A DNA stretch of 64,000 nt from CAZDVQ01 sp964508975 (GCA_964508975.1 CAZDVQ010000011.1:31178-95177), one strand, 5' to 3'. Shown: positions 1 to 9,361, counted from the first letter of the stretch. Notes: generated by a model not told the origin, from the sequence alone. Made by a program: numbers and translations.

Positions 1-37
1 ACGTTCACAAATTGTAAAAATTAAAATTACCAATACC

Positions 38-469
38 ATGACTTACGTAACTTTCAAACCAAGTGTTAAACGTTCTGCCACTTTAGCCGATCAATTGTTT
101 AACCGTACTTTTTCTGAGCTCTTTGGCCATGACCAGTTCCAAACAGCCCCCGCAGTTAATATTGTAGAAACCGCAAATGGTTTTGAACTATTGGTAGCTG
201 CCCCGGGTTTAAGTAAGGAAGACTTTGACCTGTCGCTCGAGAAAAAAGTGCTCACCATCAGTGCGCAAAAAGAGCAAGTTGAGCTACCCGAAGGTAGTAC
301 TTTACGCCGCAAGGAGTTCGACTACAGCCAGTTCAAACGTTCGTTCACGCTTTCAGACGATATTGAAACGCAAGAAATCACCGCAGGCTACAACAATGGC
401 GTACTTTCTGTGTTTCTTCCTAAGAAAGCTGAAGTAGCCAACGCACTGAAAAAGATTAGCATTGCTTAA
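38..469 (+). CDS. Hsp20/alpha-crystallin small heat-shock protein
   Basis: ATP-independent cytoplasmic chaperone that holds unfolding proteins for the DnaK/ClpB machinery. The 143-residue product has the usual length. It opens with a short N-terminal arm (FNRTFSELFG), followed by an alpha-crystallin domain at about residues 37-130: VNIVETANGFELLVAAPG, then the RRKEFDYSQFKRSF strand and the conserved GVLSVFLPKK near the C-terminus (the A/G-x-L-x-V motif, here GVLSV). The first ATG gives the full family start. It stands alone with its own terminator downstream. Assignment to the Hsp20 family is secure; the stress it serves cannot be read from the sequence. Confidence 0.95.
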   Translation: MTYVTFKPSVKRSATLADQLFNRTFSELFGHDQFQTAPAVNIVETANGFELLVAAPGLSKEDFDLSLEKKVLTISAQKEQVELPEGSTLRRKEFDYSQFKRSFTLSDDIETQEITAGYNNGVLSVFLPKKAEVANALKKISIA

Positions 470-527
470 TCATACAATTTCGCCGGCCCCGCTGGCGGAT
501 TAAGGTTTTTAGGGTTATTAAATTTGT

Positions 528-559
528 GCCCGAAGCCGTAATGGTTTCGGGCATTTTTT
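528..559 (+). terminator. Rho-independent terminator after hsp20
   Basis: Stem GCCCGAAGCC / GGTTTCGGGC around a short loop, followed directly by a T-run. It lies 59 bases after the Hsp20 stop codon. Confidence 0.85.
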
Positions 560-591
560 ATTTACCCGGGTAGCGCCCTGAAATTTATATT

Positions 592-699
592 TTTTTGGGC
601 GCGTCGGCGCGTTGCGCCGTCGGTCCCCTCCGGGGTTCGCGATGCTCCGTGCTTCGCACCGCGGCTTGCAGCCGCGCCCTCCGGGCACCTCGCGCGGCT
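592..699 (+). repeat. GC-rich intergenic element GRE-1 (plus orientation)
   Basis: First of 16 related GC-rich blocks. Plus orientation is defined here as TTTTGGGCG on the left. The body is packed with small self-complementary words (GCGTTGCGCC, CCCCTCCGGGG, GCACCGCGGC) and ends in CACCTCGCGCGG. It is about 94 percent identical by eye to GRE-5 at 19185-19289 (6 mismatches). No ORF fits it. Confidence 0.85.
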
Positions 700-855
700 A
701 TACTTTCTGGTTTTCACCAAGTTTTAGTACCATGAAAGTACTATAAATGCAGGAGTTTTAAGCAAAGTAGCTGAAATTTATCTTCTTTCTTCAAATTATT
801 AATATCTTGCAGCGCTGAAATCAATTTAGCTGCAAAAGCGGGAAAATAAAGTATT

Positions 856-2364
856 ATGCTTACCCAGATTTACAAAAACATCTTATTCGTTGCCTTGCTT
901 GGCAGCGCATCGGTTTCCATTGCCCAGAGTACTGAATACGCCTGGGGCATTGGTGCCCACCCGGGCATGTATAGCTTCTATGCTGTAGACCGTGGTTTTT
1001 TCAAAAGTAACGAGTACGAGCCAGGCATCGCCCTTTCCTTGTACCGATACCTTAACCGTTCATTCGACTTAGGTATCGACGTGGGCGCTGGCTATGTACG
1101 CCACCCTGAACTAGAGGCCGATTTCCTGAACGGCTTGCGCGATTTACACCGCGATGCCTTTTACAATGGTAACTTGGCCCTGCGTTATAAACTCGATAAC
1201 GGTTATATCTTGCCGCAAGACTTTGTGGTTAGTCCTTTCTTGAAAGCAGGTATCGGCGGTAACTCGTACATGAACTTGAAAAACTGGAACCTGTTTGCCC
1301 CGGTTGGTGCTGGCTTGCAAATCCGTTTGCATAAATCAGCGGCCATCATTTTGCAAACAGCCTACAACTTTGGTATATCTTCACCCGATTATGTACAGCA
1401 CAGCATTGGCTTAAACCTTAACCTGGGTAGCCGTATTCCGGGTTATGCTAAAGTTCCACCTGCACCCGACCGCGACTATGACGGTGTTCCTGACGACCGT
1501 GATGCCTGTCCTGATATCAACGGTGTAGCCTCAGCCGCTGGCTGCCCTGACGCCGATGGCGATGGCTTGGCCGATGCCGAAGATCGTTGTCCAGACGTGG
1601 CTGGTTATGCTAACTTGTTCGGCTGTATCGACTCCGACTACGACGGTGTGATTGACCCCGAGGACCCTTGCCCCAACCAATACGCAACCACCAGCACCGG
1701 TTGTCCTGAAGCCAAACCCGCCGACCGCGACAATGATGGCATCTCAGACATGATGGACGAATGTCCAGACGAAGCTGGTTTCTTCACCGCTAAAGGCTGC
1801 CCTGATGCCGACGGTGATGGTGTAACCGACGCCCAAGATAAATGCCCTGATCAATACGGCGAAGCCCAATACCAAGGCTGCCACATCCCATACGAAGAAA
1901 TTTTGGCTCGCCGCATGGGCAAGGCCCGTGGTAAACGCGCCAACGAAGGTGATGGCAAGAACGTAAGTTTTGAGGACATCGACCCATCATTACCTGACGA
2001 GGAATACTGCGAACGCGTATCGATGAGTAACTTTGGCAACGCTTATTTCGAGTACAACAAGGCAAGGCCACAACAAACAGCTTATACCTCCTTGGCCAAA
2101 ATGCTCGACGTGATGAAACGTTGTGTGAAATACAACTTTGAAGTGGAAGGCCACACCGATAGCGATGGCTCGGAAACATACAACCAGGCCTTGAGCCAAA
2201 ATCGCGCCGATGCGGTACGCACTTACTTTGTAGAAAAAGGCATTGACCCACAGCGCATCAAATCGCGTGCTTTTGGCGAGAGCAAACCAGTGGCACCAAA
2301 CACCACAAACGATGGCAAACAACAAAACCGCCGTGTAGAATTCAAGATGAACCGCGGTTTCTAA
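856..2364 (+). CDS. OmpA-family outer-membrane protein with thrombospondin type 3 repeats
   Basis: Cell-envelope protein that anchors the outer membrane to peptidoglycan. A signal peptide (residues 1-23, ending SVSIAQ) is followed by an outer-membrane beta-barrel-like region to about residue 195. Next come calcium-binding thrombospondin-type-3 repeats (DRDYDGVPDDRDACPD and four or five similar units, residues about 205-345), and then a C-terminal OmpA peptidoglycan-binding domain (residues about 385-502) with EGHTDSDGSETYNQALSQNR and the final NRRVEF. At 502 residues this is the common Bacteroidota architecture. Monocistronic, closed by a perfect palindromic terminator. Confidence 0.95.
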   Translation: MLTQIYKNILFVALLGSASVSIAQSTEYAWGIGAHPGMYSFYAVDRGFFKSNEYEPGIALSLYRYLNRSFDLGIDVGAGYVRHPELEADFLNGLRDLHRDAFYNGNLALRYKLDNGYILPQDFVVSPFLKAGIGGNSYMNLKNWNLFAPVGAGLQIRLHKSAAIILQTAYNFGISSPDYVQHSIGLNLNLGSRIPGYAKVPPAPDRDYDGVPDDRDACPDINGVASAAGCPDADGDGLADAEDRCPDVAGYANLFGCIDSDYDGVIDPEDPCPNQYATTSTGCPEAKPADRDNDGISDMMDECPDEAGFFTAKGCPDADGDGVTDAQDKCPDQYGEAQYQGCHIPYEEILARRMGKARGKRANEGDGKNVSFEDIDPSLPDEEYCERVSMSNFGNAYFEYNKARPQQTAYTSLAKMLDVMKRCVKYNFEVEGHTDSDGSETYNQALSQNRADAVRTYFVEKGIDPQRIKSRAFGESKPVAPNTTNDGKQQNRRVEFKMNRGF

Positions 2365-2377
2365 AATACTAATACGC

Positions 2378-2425
2378 ACAACAAAAAGCCCGCTAACCAG
2401 TACTGGTTAGCGGGCTTTTTGTTGT
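2378..2425. terminator. Perfect 48-bp palindrome, bidirectional terminator
   Basis: Arms 2378-2401 and 2402-2425 are exact reverse complements (core GCCCGCTAACCAGT / ACTGGTTAGCGGGC) flanked by A-run and T-run. It sits between the converging OmpA gene and the minus-strand orphan, so it can terminate both. Confidence 0.9.
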
Positions 2426-2446
2426 AGGGTGGCATATGTCCAGCGA

Positions 2447-2866
2447 TTACCCTGGACCATATGTAATAATAGTGGTTAATATTCTGTATTTCGGTTTGGG
2501 CCAATCTGTATAGCGGTGTAAGCTTTCGGGATAGTTTGTAATTTGTGGTATTTCTATGCCTATAGGGCTTTCGCAAGATTGATATAGACTACAGCACGTA
2601 TTGAGCAGATTAGATGAAACACAAGAATTTGGAAGTGTATTACGATGACTGCGGAATGCTGCATGTTCGTTTTCCCCTACATTCGCAGGAATGCCAGGAG
2701 TGCAAATGAGGGTAAAATCGACAATCCAAACGGTATCGCACTTGATTGTATTCTGCATACATCTGACTGGACTAAATCTTGTGTAGGTGTCGGTACTATT
2801 AGCGCGTTGAGCACTGGCAAAGACATTAAGCCCAAGGCAAAATAAGCTTATAAATATAGTTTTCAT
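2447..2866 (-). CDS. Hypothetical secreted Cys-rich protein
   Basis: Family not recognised. I start at the ATG at 2866 because it opens a clean signal peptide (MKTIFISLFCLGLNVFASAQ); an upstream in-frame start would add 16 residues ahead of it. The mature part (about 120 residues) has several cysteines, including a CC pair, that could form disulfides after export, and it has no domain I can name. It lies in the AT-rich island between the OmpA gene (convergent) and the TIR-PPR gene (divergent). There is no T9SS sorting domain. Coding status rests on the signal peptide and uninterrupted frame only. Confidence 0.5.
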   Translation of the reverse strand: MKTIFISLFCLGLNVFASAQRANSTDTYTRFSPVRCMQNTIKCDTVWIVDFTLICTPGIPANVGENEHAAFRSHRNTLPNSCVSSNLLNTCCSLYQSCESPIGIEIPQITNYPESLHRYTDWPKPKYRILTTIITYGPG

Positions 2867-3197
2867 AGTTGCAGTTGATATGCGTTTGAATAAGTTATTG
2901 AAACGATTGCTCAATTACAGATGCGTCATAATTAGCTTTTGGTGTATTGCTATTAGTATATTAAAATCAACTTTAAATAAATGCCCTTAACGAGTTATTG
3001 AAGTTTCTTTGTAAATTTTAAAAGTTGATTGCAGGGGAACTAGCATGAAAAAAAATATTTAAGCGAACTAGCAATCGCAATTTAAATGTGCAATCTATAA
3101 CTAGGAATTAAATCATAGAATGTTACTAGATGATTTCTTATCTTTGTTCACGTACTTTAATAAGATAAATAATTAGGATACTCAAGATTTAGGAACT
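2867..3197. other. AT-rich divergent intergenic region
   Basis: 331 bases of clearly AT-rich sequence between two divergent genes. Apart from the promoter at 3139-3146 I see no RNA gene, repeat or ORF here. Confidence 0.6.
3139..3146 (+). promoter_or_regulatory. Bacteroidota -7 element TATCTTTG for the TIR-PPR gene
   Basis: Exact TAnnTTTG match 52 bases before the ATG at 3198. It implies a leader of about 45 bases and shows that the AT-rich gene uses a host-type promoter. Confidence 0.6.
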
Positions 3198-6100
3198 ATG
3201 GTTAAACTTAAAGGATTTATTTCTTATGCTCATGCTGATCATGCATATTTCGAACTGATTAAAGATGGCCTTCGGAAACATGGTAAACACTCGAAATTAA
3301 TCGATTCTGAACTTTGGACGGATGAAGAGATATTGGTTGGAACACTGTGGCATGAATCCATTCAAGAACAAATTAAAGGATGTGATTTTGCTGTTTTTTT
3401 AGTTAGTTCAAATTTTTTAGCTTCTGATTATATTGAAGCACATGAATTCAGCAGTTTTTTAAAGCGTCAAGACGACGAAGGGGTGTTGTTTTTTCCTCTA
3501 TTAATAAATCCTTGTAATTTTTCATACTGGGAACAACTTGCAGCCAGACAATTTTTTTTACCAAAAGGAAAAGATTATGGAATGCCCGAACTCCGAGATT
3601 GTTTAACCTTTGGAGATTTAGTTCAGTATAATTTAAGGACAGGTGATGTATTGCCAAACACAAATCGAGAACGATATTTGAAGGAGGTTGTCGAGAAAAT
3701 AGAAGGAGCTCTTCTTCATTATAAAAATAAGAAGGAATCACAAAAAGCTCTCCTTGGTTTACATAACTTCCGTGTCAGACATGTATCGGATATTCAGCCT
3801 ATACACTTACTAGAAACAAGATCAAAAACTAGTCAAGGCTTTAATCCTTATTATCTTAATCGCCCTTATCTTGATGACCGATTAAGCACTAACTTTGATA
3901 CTAAACGCCATACGATAATTACAGGTAAACCGCTCTCTGGGAAAACAAGAGCAATATTGGAACTCTGCGAAAATTTTAAACATAGAAATATATTATTATT
4001 ATTTCCTGAGATTAAAAAATTTGACATTTCCATTATAAACATACCTAAATCAGACGCTGAACTAATAATTATTTTCGATGATTTTGAAAAATATCTTTAC
4101 TTAGAGAATCTTGATGCAGCTCTTGAGAAGTTAATGATAAGGGATGATGTATGGGTAGTGGCGACATGCAGAAATGAATATCTCAGTGATGTAAGATTTG
4201 TTTTAGATGATGAATTTCATAATTTCGATTGTGTAGAAATCCACCAACTTGACGTGGAAGAGGATAATGCCCTTCGCTTGAGCATACCTAATAGACCTAA
4301 CTCTAAATCAGATGGAACTCCTGGGGCATATTTTTTACCTGTAAATGCTATGAGAAGACACTTCGAATCTCTAGCTGAAGAGAGTTTGGAAAGAGAAATA
4401 TTTCATGCAGCTAAATCTCTTAAAGTTTGGGGCAATGTGGAATATGACGCAAGTTTTAAAAAGAATAAAATCCAAGAATATTGTATTAAAAGATTGAAAG
4501 AATTTTATTTAAGTACACGAACAATTGCTCCTTTCGAATGGAAAAAATCATTCCAAAATTTAACAATAAAAGACTTAATTGTGGACATGGGCGATAGTAT
4601 TGCAATAGAGGAAATTTATCTGGAAAAATTCGTCAACGAAAGTGTTGAAAATTTGTTAATTGAAGGAGTCCATTATTTTCCTTCTTATTCGAATTTTAAT
4701 TATTTTTTTCTTAAATCAAATAATCGAAATTTAGAAACTATATTTCGATTTATAGATTTATTGAAAAATGAAGATGTTCCACTTGATGAAAATATTTTTA
4801 AAACCATCCTTTCTAAAGCTCCCGATTGGCCTTATGCTGCCAAGGTTTTAACAAGAATGAAAGATGAAGGGTTTGTTCTAAATTCTAAAATATACAACAT
4901 AATTTTAACACAAAAAAACAATTTAACTTCGGCTGAAAAGATATATAAAGAGATGGAGGAAGAAGGGATATCTCCTGATATCAATACGTATAATATCTTG
5001 CTCTCTAGGTCTTCAAATTGGGATGACATTGAAGGTGTCTTAAATAGGATGAGGGAAGAGGATTTGGCCATTAGCGAAAAAACCTATTCTCTAATCCTCC
5101 GAGCATGCAATACGAAAGAGTGTCTAGATAAAGTTTTCGATAGAATGAAGCTAGAGGGTATTAAGTTTAGCCGTAAAACTTTTAAGAGTATATTAAGCAA
5201 GAGCAACAACTCCGATTATGTCGAAAGTGCACTTTTAAAAATGAAAGAAGCAGGACTTTTACCTTATAAAGGCTTGTATAAAATTTTATTAAAAAGAGCT
5301 CCTGATTGGAATTATGTAGAAAAAGTCTTACATAATATGCGAGGAGAAAATATAAAACTTGATTTAATCACTTATAAAATTTTATTGAAAAAAACTTCGA
5401 ATTGGAATCAAATAGAGAATTTAATTAACGAAATCAGGGAGAGTGGTAGTTCTATGGATGAAAAGTTGTACCGCATTATTGCAGGTAAAACTACCACGTG
5501 GCCCCATGTAGAACTAGTATTAGAAAATATGAAATTAGATCAAATTGATCCTGACAGATTTATCTATTACTCGATTATTACAAAATCTAATAATATAAAT
5601 ATTGTTGCCACTTTGTTGAGGGAAATGGATGCCAAGGGGATTAAAGTACAAGAAGAAATATTTTTACATTTATTGAATCAAGCTAAAAACTGGGAATTTG
5701 CAAAAGGGATTATCCAAGTTATGGATGAATTTGAATTATATCTGAAAGAAGTAGATTTTAATAATCTTATAAACAAAGCTTCAAGTTTAGATATTGCAGA
5801 ACAATATTTCTCTCTGATGCAGGAGAAAGGAATAATACCTGGAGAAATAACCTATAACTCTTTGATAAATAAAGCGCTTTTATGGGCCGATATGGAAGGT
5901 TATTTGAATAAAATGAAAAGTATTGGCTTGTATCCTAATGAGCCAACTTTTAATGCAATGATTCTTAAGGCTCCAGATTTAGACAAAGCTTTTTGGATAA
6001 TTGGCGAAACTCAAAAACATGGCTATACTATTAGAATTCCAAATGTTCATCTAATTAAAGTTGCTGGTCTAGAACGTAATAGCCAGATTAATGAAGAATC

Positions 6101-6653
6101 TGAAAGGGAGTTTTTTGAAAAATATTTTGAAATTATTAAAATTCAAAATGATAATATTATTCGAATCTTTGCGGAAGCTTGTAGCGTACCTGGGCATAAA
6201 GAAAGATTAGTTGAATGCCTTAAAGAGAAAAACTGGTGGTATTGGAAAATTAAAGCCGATTTGGCAATTGCATATGATTCTGAAAAGTGTTTTAGTTTAC
6301 TTGAGAAAGCTATCGCTGAAGTCCCTATTAGGTATATGGCTCATGTAAATGCAATATGGGTTCGAAATGTAGTATTTAATAATATTAGCGATTTATTTGA
6401 TGAGGCTATCATTCGCTGTAAGTCATCTATAATGGATCAGCCTAAGGGCAAACTATCTTATACTGCAAAACTCATGATTTGGATTTACTTAAATAAGTCT
6501 ATGGAGCCAGAGCCCGTCAGAAAAGTAAAAAATGAAATTATGGATCAACTGGAGATTTCAAATACTCAGATTAATAATTTTCTTGAGCAAGAGTTATGGA
6601 AATCCTTTCCCATTATTCCCCACTGGGTTAACCTAATACATATTATTTTTTGA
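3198..6653 (+). CDS. TIR - P-loop NTPase - pentatricopeptide-like repeat protein (putative immune receptor)
   Basis: Large modular protein of 1151 residues. (1) TIR domain, residues 1 to about 130: KGFISYAHADHAYF, LWTDEEILVGTLW, FAVFLVSSNFLASDYIEAHEF; E83 is the candidate NADase glutamate. (2) STAND/AAA-like NTPase, about 210-400: Walker A GKPLSGKT at 243-250, Walker B LIIIFDDFEK ending in D294-D295, then a sensor-like VATCRNEY. (3) A helical linker to about 510. (4) Thirteen tandem repeats of exactly 32 residues at 512-927, with helix A like TYNILLSR and helix B like AEKIYKEMEEEGISPD: the pentatricopeptide (PPR) pattern with a shortened inter-helix loop. (5) A helical C-terminus. The gene is far more AT-rich than recQ downstream and stands alone, suggesting transfer. 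TIR-STAND proteins are known antiphage effectors; the PPR-like sensor half is the unusual part. A TPR-type protein-binding array is the main alternative reading. Confidence 0.85.
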   Translation: MVKLKGFISYAHADHAYFELIKDGLRKHGKHSKLIDSELWTDEEILVGTLWHESIQEQIKGCDFAVFLVSSNFLASDYIEAHEFSSFLKRQDDEGVLFFPLLINPCNFSYWEQLAARQFFLPKGKDYGMPELRDCLTFGDLVQYNLRTGDVLPNTNRERYLKEVVEKIEGALLHYKNKKESQKALLGLHNFRVRHVSDIQPIHLLETRSKTSQGFNPYYLNRPYLDDRLSTNFDTKRHTIITGKPLSGKTRAILELCENFKHRNILLLFPEIKKFDISIINIPKSDAELIIIFDDFEKYLYLENLDAALEKLMIRDDVWVVATCRNEYLSDVRFVLDDEFHNFDCVEIHQLDVEEDNALRLSIPNRPNSKSDGTPGAYFLPVNAMRRHFESLAEESLEREIFHAAKSLKVWGNVEYDASFKKNKIQEYCIKRLKEFYLSTRTIAPFEWKKSFQNLTIKDLIVDMGDSIAIEEIYLEKFVNESVENLLIEGVHYFPSYSNFNYFFLKSNNRNLETIFRFIDLLKNEDVPLDENIFKTILSKAPDWPYAAKVLTRMKDEGFVLNSKIYNIILTQKNNLTSAEKIYKEMEEEGISPDINTYNILLSRSSNWDDIEGVLNRMREEDLAISEKTYSLILRACNTKECLDKVFDRMKLEGIKFSRKTFKSILSKSNNSDYVESALLKMKEAGLLPYKGLYKILLKRAPDWNYVEKVLHNMRGENIKLDLITYKILLKKTSNWNQIENLINEIRESGSSMDEKLYRIIAGKTTTWPHVELVLENMKLDQIDPDRFIYYSIITKSNNINIVATLLREMDAKGIKVQEEIFLHLLNQAKNWEFAKGIIQVMDEFELYLKEVDFNNLINKASSLDIAEQYFSLMQEKGIIPGEITYNSLINKALLWADMEGYLNKMKSIGLYPNEPTFNAMILKAPDLDKAFWIIGETQKHGYTIRIPNVHLIKVAGLERNSQINEESEREFFEKYFEIIKIQNDNIIRIFAEACSVPGHKERLVECLKEKNWWYWKIKADLAIAYDSEKCFSLLEKAIAEVPIRYMAHVNAIWVRNVVFNNISDLFDEAIIRCKSSIMDQPKGKLSYTAKLMIWIYLNKSMEPEPVRKVKNEIMDQLEISNTQINNFLEQELWKSFPIIPHWVNLIHIIF
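4731..5978 (+). repeat. 13 x 96-bp in-frame repeat array (PPR-like units)
   Basis: Residues 512-927 divide into thirteen units of 32 residues with no insertion or deletion, and a partial fourteenth (LDKAFWIIGETQKHG) follows. Conserved positions: W or L at 1, M at 11, G at 15, Y or F at 23, I/L at 26-27, N or D at 32. DNA identity between units is low, so the array is old rather than recently duplicated. Confidence 0.85.
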
Positions 6654-6720
6654 TTATAAAATTGAGGACTTGGCGTTTTGCCCCAAGCATATAGAACCTT
6701 ATATGATGTTCTGCACCAAG

Positions 6721-6826
6721 CGTGAGCGATGCGTAGGGGTGGGCGCAGCCCAGACCGCGAAGCGGGCCGAGCGAATAGCGAGCCCCGTAGCGTAGCGACG
6801 GCGGCCTTGCCGCCGGCACGCCCAAA
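6721..6826 (-). repeat. GC-rich intergenic element GRE-2 (minus orientation)
   Basis: Family member ending in CACGCCCAAA. It is most like GRE-16: both carry AGCGATGCG, then GCGGGCCGAGCGAA and GTAGCGACGGC. It lies between the TIR-PPR gene and recQ. The rest of the 6654-7064 gap shows nothing further. Confidence 0.85.
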
Positions 6827-7064
6827 CCATAATTAGCGCAGCGAAAAAAAAGTACAGATATATAAAGTAGTTTCAGAAAAAAGTGTATTTTTAGACGCTA
6901 AAACACGTTGGATCGAATAGCAATATAATTTGTAAAAGATACCAATAATTCAGAATTACATTCCGCAATTGAACATAAATGCAGAACCGATGTCTTGCCA
7001 CGATACTACAAGTGACAAAATTTAACCTTGCATTAAGGTAGAGCATCGGAAAATTGATTGACCC

Positions 7065-9272
7065 ATGACGGTAAATACAGCAGGATTACACGAAGCCCTT
7101 CACAAGCATTTTGGCTTCGATGCATTTAAAGGCAACCAAGAAGAGATTATTACCAGCGTGCTGGAAGGCAAAGACACTTTTGTGATTATGCCCACCGGCG
7201 GCGGTAAATCCATGTGTTACCAGCTGCCCGCCCTGATGATGGAAGGTACCGCGGTGATTATATCGCCCCTGATAGCCTTGATGAAAAACCAGGTGGATTC
7301 TATCCGCTCGTACGGCGAGGAAGACAACGTGGCGCACTTTCTGAACTCTTCGCTGAGCCGTGCCCAAATGCGCCAGGTGAAAAGTGATATCGTGGCTGGG
7401 CATACCAAGCTATTGTACATTGCCCCTGAAACCTTGACGAAAGAAGAGAACCTAGAATTTTTCTCGCAGGTAGATGTATCGTTTGTGGCCGTTGACGAAG
7501 CCCACTGTATTTCGGAATGGGGCCACGATTTCAGGCCGGAATACCGCCGGATACGGACCATGCTCGACGTGATAAACCGCGACATCCCCATTATTGCCCT
7601 CACGGCAACGGCAACGCCCAAGGTTCGCACCGACATTGTGAAGACCCTGCGCATGGAAGACGGGCACAATGAGTTCGTGTCGTCGTTTAACCGCGACAAC
7701 TTGTTTTACGAGATCAGGCCGAAAGGCAAGAAAGAAGAGGTGATGAAAAACATCATCCAAACCGTGAAAGGCTTTACCAAAAAATCGGGTATTATATATG
7801 TACAAGCCCGTAAAACAGCCGAGGAAATAGCCAAACTCTTGTCGGTAAACGGTATAAAAGCATCGTGCTACCACGCGGGGCTTGACCCCAAGACAAGGAG
7901 CGATACACAAGACCAATTCTTGATGGAAGACGTGGAGGTTATCGTGGCTACCATCGCCTTCGGGATGGGTATCGATAAGCCAGATGTACGTTTTGTAATC
8001 CATTACGACATACCCAAGTCGATTGAAAATTACTACCAAGAAACAGGCCGTGCTGGCCGTGACGGCCTTGAAGGCCACTGTATAGCGTACTATTCGTACA
8101 ACGACTTACAGAAACTCGAGAAATTTTTGCGCGATAAACCTGTGGCCGAACGCGAAATGGGCATGCAGTTGTTGAGCGAGATGTTGGGTTATGCCGAGAC
8201 ATCATCTTGCCGTAGGGTATACTTGTTGCACTACTTTGGCGAGCATTTCCAGGAAGCATCGTGCAGTAAGATGTGCGACAATTGTAAGCATCCGAAAGAA
8301 AAAGTGGATGTGACCAACGATATGCACTTGGCCTTGAAAGCCATACTGGAAATCAAGGAAAATTACTTGCTGAAAGTGGTGATAGACTTTATCATGGGCG
8401 TTGAAACCAAGCAAATGTTGGATTTCAAGTTTGACAAGCTATCCATGTTTGGCAAAGGCAAAGATAAAGACGAACTGTTCTGGAACTCGGTGATTCGCCA
8501 AGGCTTATTGAACGACCTGATTGTAAAAGATATTGAACTTTATGGCTTGCTGAAGTTAACCGACAAAGGCCGGGCCTTTGTGGAAAAACCAAGCAAGATG
8601 GAGATTGCCTTGAACCACAACTTTGTTCAAGAGCTCGACGATATTGAGGCCGATGCTGCCGCAGGCGGCCAGGCCGTGTTGGACGATGTGTTGTTTGGCA
8701 TGTTGAAAGACGTGTGTAAACGTGTGGCTAAAAAGTTCAACGTGCCACCTTTCGTGGTGTTCCAAGAACCTTCGTTGATGGACATGGCCACGCAGTACCC
8801 CATCACGCTGGAGGACCTAGAGCGCTGCTCGGGTATCAGCAAGGGCAAGGCCGTGCGCTATGGTAAAGAGTTTGTGGAATTGATTGCACGTTATTGCGAG
8901 GAAAACGATATTGATCGACCAAGCGAAATCGTGATAAAGTCAATTGCCAATAAATCAAAAACCAAGGTGGAAATTATCAAGTCGGTAGACAAGAAAATCC
9001 CGCTGGAAGATATAGCCCGAACCTTAGACTTAAGCCGCGACGACTTGTTCGACGAGATGTACGCCATTGTAAGCTCGGGTACTAAACTCAACATTGATTA
9101 CTACATCGAGGACAACGTAGATGAATACTCGCGCGATGAATGCTATGAGTATTTCCACACGGCCAGCACCGATGACGCCGACGTAGCTTTCCGCAAGCTC
9201 AAAGACGATGATGTGACTTTTGACGAAGTTCGTTTGATGCGCATCAAGTTTATGTCGGATAAAGGAAACTAA
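7065..9272 (+). CDS. recQ: ATP-dependent DNA helicase RecQ
   Basis: 3'-5' superfamily 2 helicase for recombination and fork repair. The 735 residues contain motif I TGGGKS (44-49), DEAHCISEWGHDFRPEYRR (from 144), ALTATATP, the motif VI QETGRAGRDG, and the RecQ C-terminal zinc site (C near RRVYLLHYFGEHF, then CSKMCDNC). A winged-helix segment and an HRDC-type domain follow (EDLERCSGISKGKAVRYG), with a C-terminal HTH extension common in Bacteroidota RecQ. The ATG at 7065 gives the usual N-terminus. It is in plain host codon usage, in contrast to the preceding AT-rich gene. Confidence 0.97.
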   Translation: MTVNTAGLHEALHKHFGFDAFKGNQEEIITSVLEGKDTFVIMPTGGGKSMCYQLPALMMEGTAVIISPLIALMKNQVDSIRSYGEEDNVAHFLNSSLSRAQMRQVKSDIVAGHTKLLYIAPETLTKEENLEFFSQVDVSFVAVDEAHCISEWGHDFRPEYRRIRTMLDVINRDIPIIALTATATPKVRTDIVKTLRMEDGHNEFVSSFNRDNLFYEIRPKGKKEEVMKNIIQTVKGFTKKSGIIYVQARKTAEEIAKLLSVNGIKASCYHAGLDPKTRSDTQDQFLMEDVEVIVATIAFGMGIDKPDVRFVIHYDIPKSIENYYQETGRAGRDGLEGHCIAYYSYNDLQKLEKFLRDKPVAEREMGMQLLSEMLGYAETSSCRRVYLLHYFGEHFQEASCSKMCDNCKHPKEKVDVTNDMHLALKAILEIKENYLLKVVIDFIMGVETKQMLDFKFDKLSMFGKGKDKDELFWNSVIRQGLLNDLIVKDIELYGLLKLTDKGRAFVEKPSKMEIALNHNFVQELDDIEADAAAGGQAVLDDVLFGMLKDVCKRVAKKFNVPPFVVFQEPSLMDMATQYPITLEDLERCSGISKGKAVRYGKEFVELIARYCEENDIDRPSEIVIKSIANKSKTKVEIIKSVDKKIPLEDIARTLDLSRDDLFDEMYAIVSSGTKLNIDYYIEDNVDEYSRDECYEYFHTASTDDADVAFRKLKDDDVTFDEVRLMRIKFMSDKGN

Positions 9273-9276
9273 ATTT

Positions 9277-9358
9277 TCTAGTTGATAGTTAGGAGTTGAT
9301 AGTTCATAGTTAATTATAGCTCTTTACTATCAACCATCAACTACCAACTATAAACTCA
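9277..9358. repeat. Inverted array of GTTGATAGTT-type short repeats
   Basis: The left half carries several copies of AGTTGATAGTT-like words and the right half their complements (ACTATCAACC, CATCAACTACCAACTA). The spacer can fold as an AT-rich hairpin between recQ and the next gene. Similar words recur at about 50958-50990. Confidence 0.5.
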
Positions 9359-9361
9359 AAG

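Noticed and set aside
2867..3197. Possible small RNA or toxin gene before the TIR-PPR gene
   Set aside because: AT-rich only; no hairpin-terminator or ribosome-site-linked ORF of convincing length.
6643..6825. Small minus-strand reading frame across GRE-2
   Set aside because: Codes through a GC-rich repeat present many times in the window; no protein similarity recognised.
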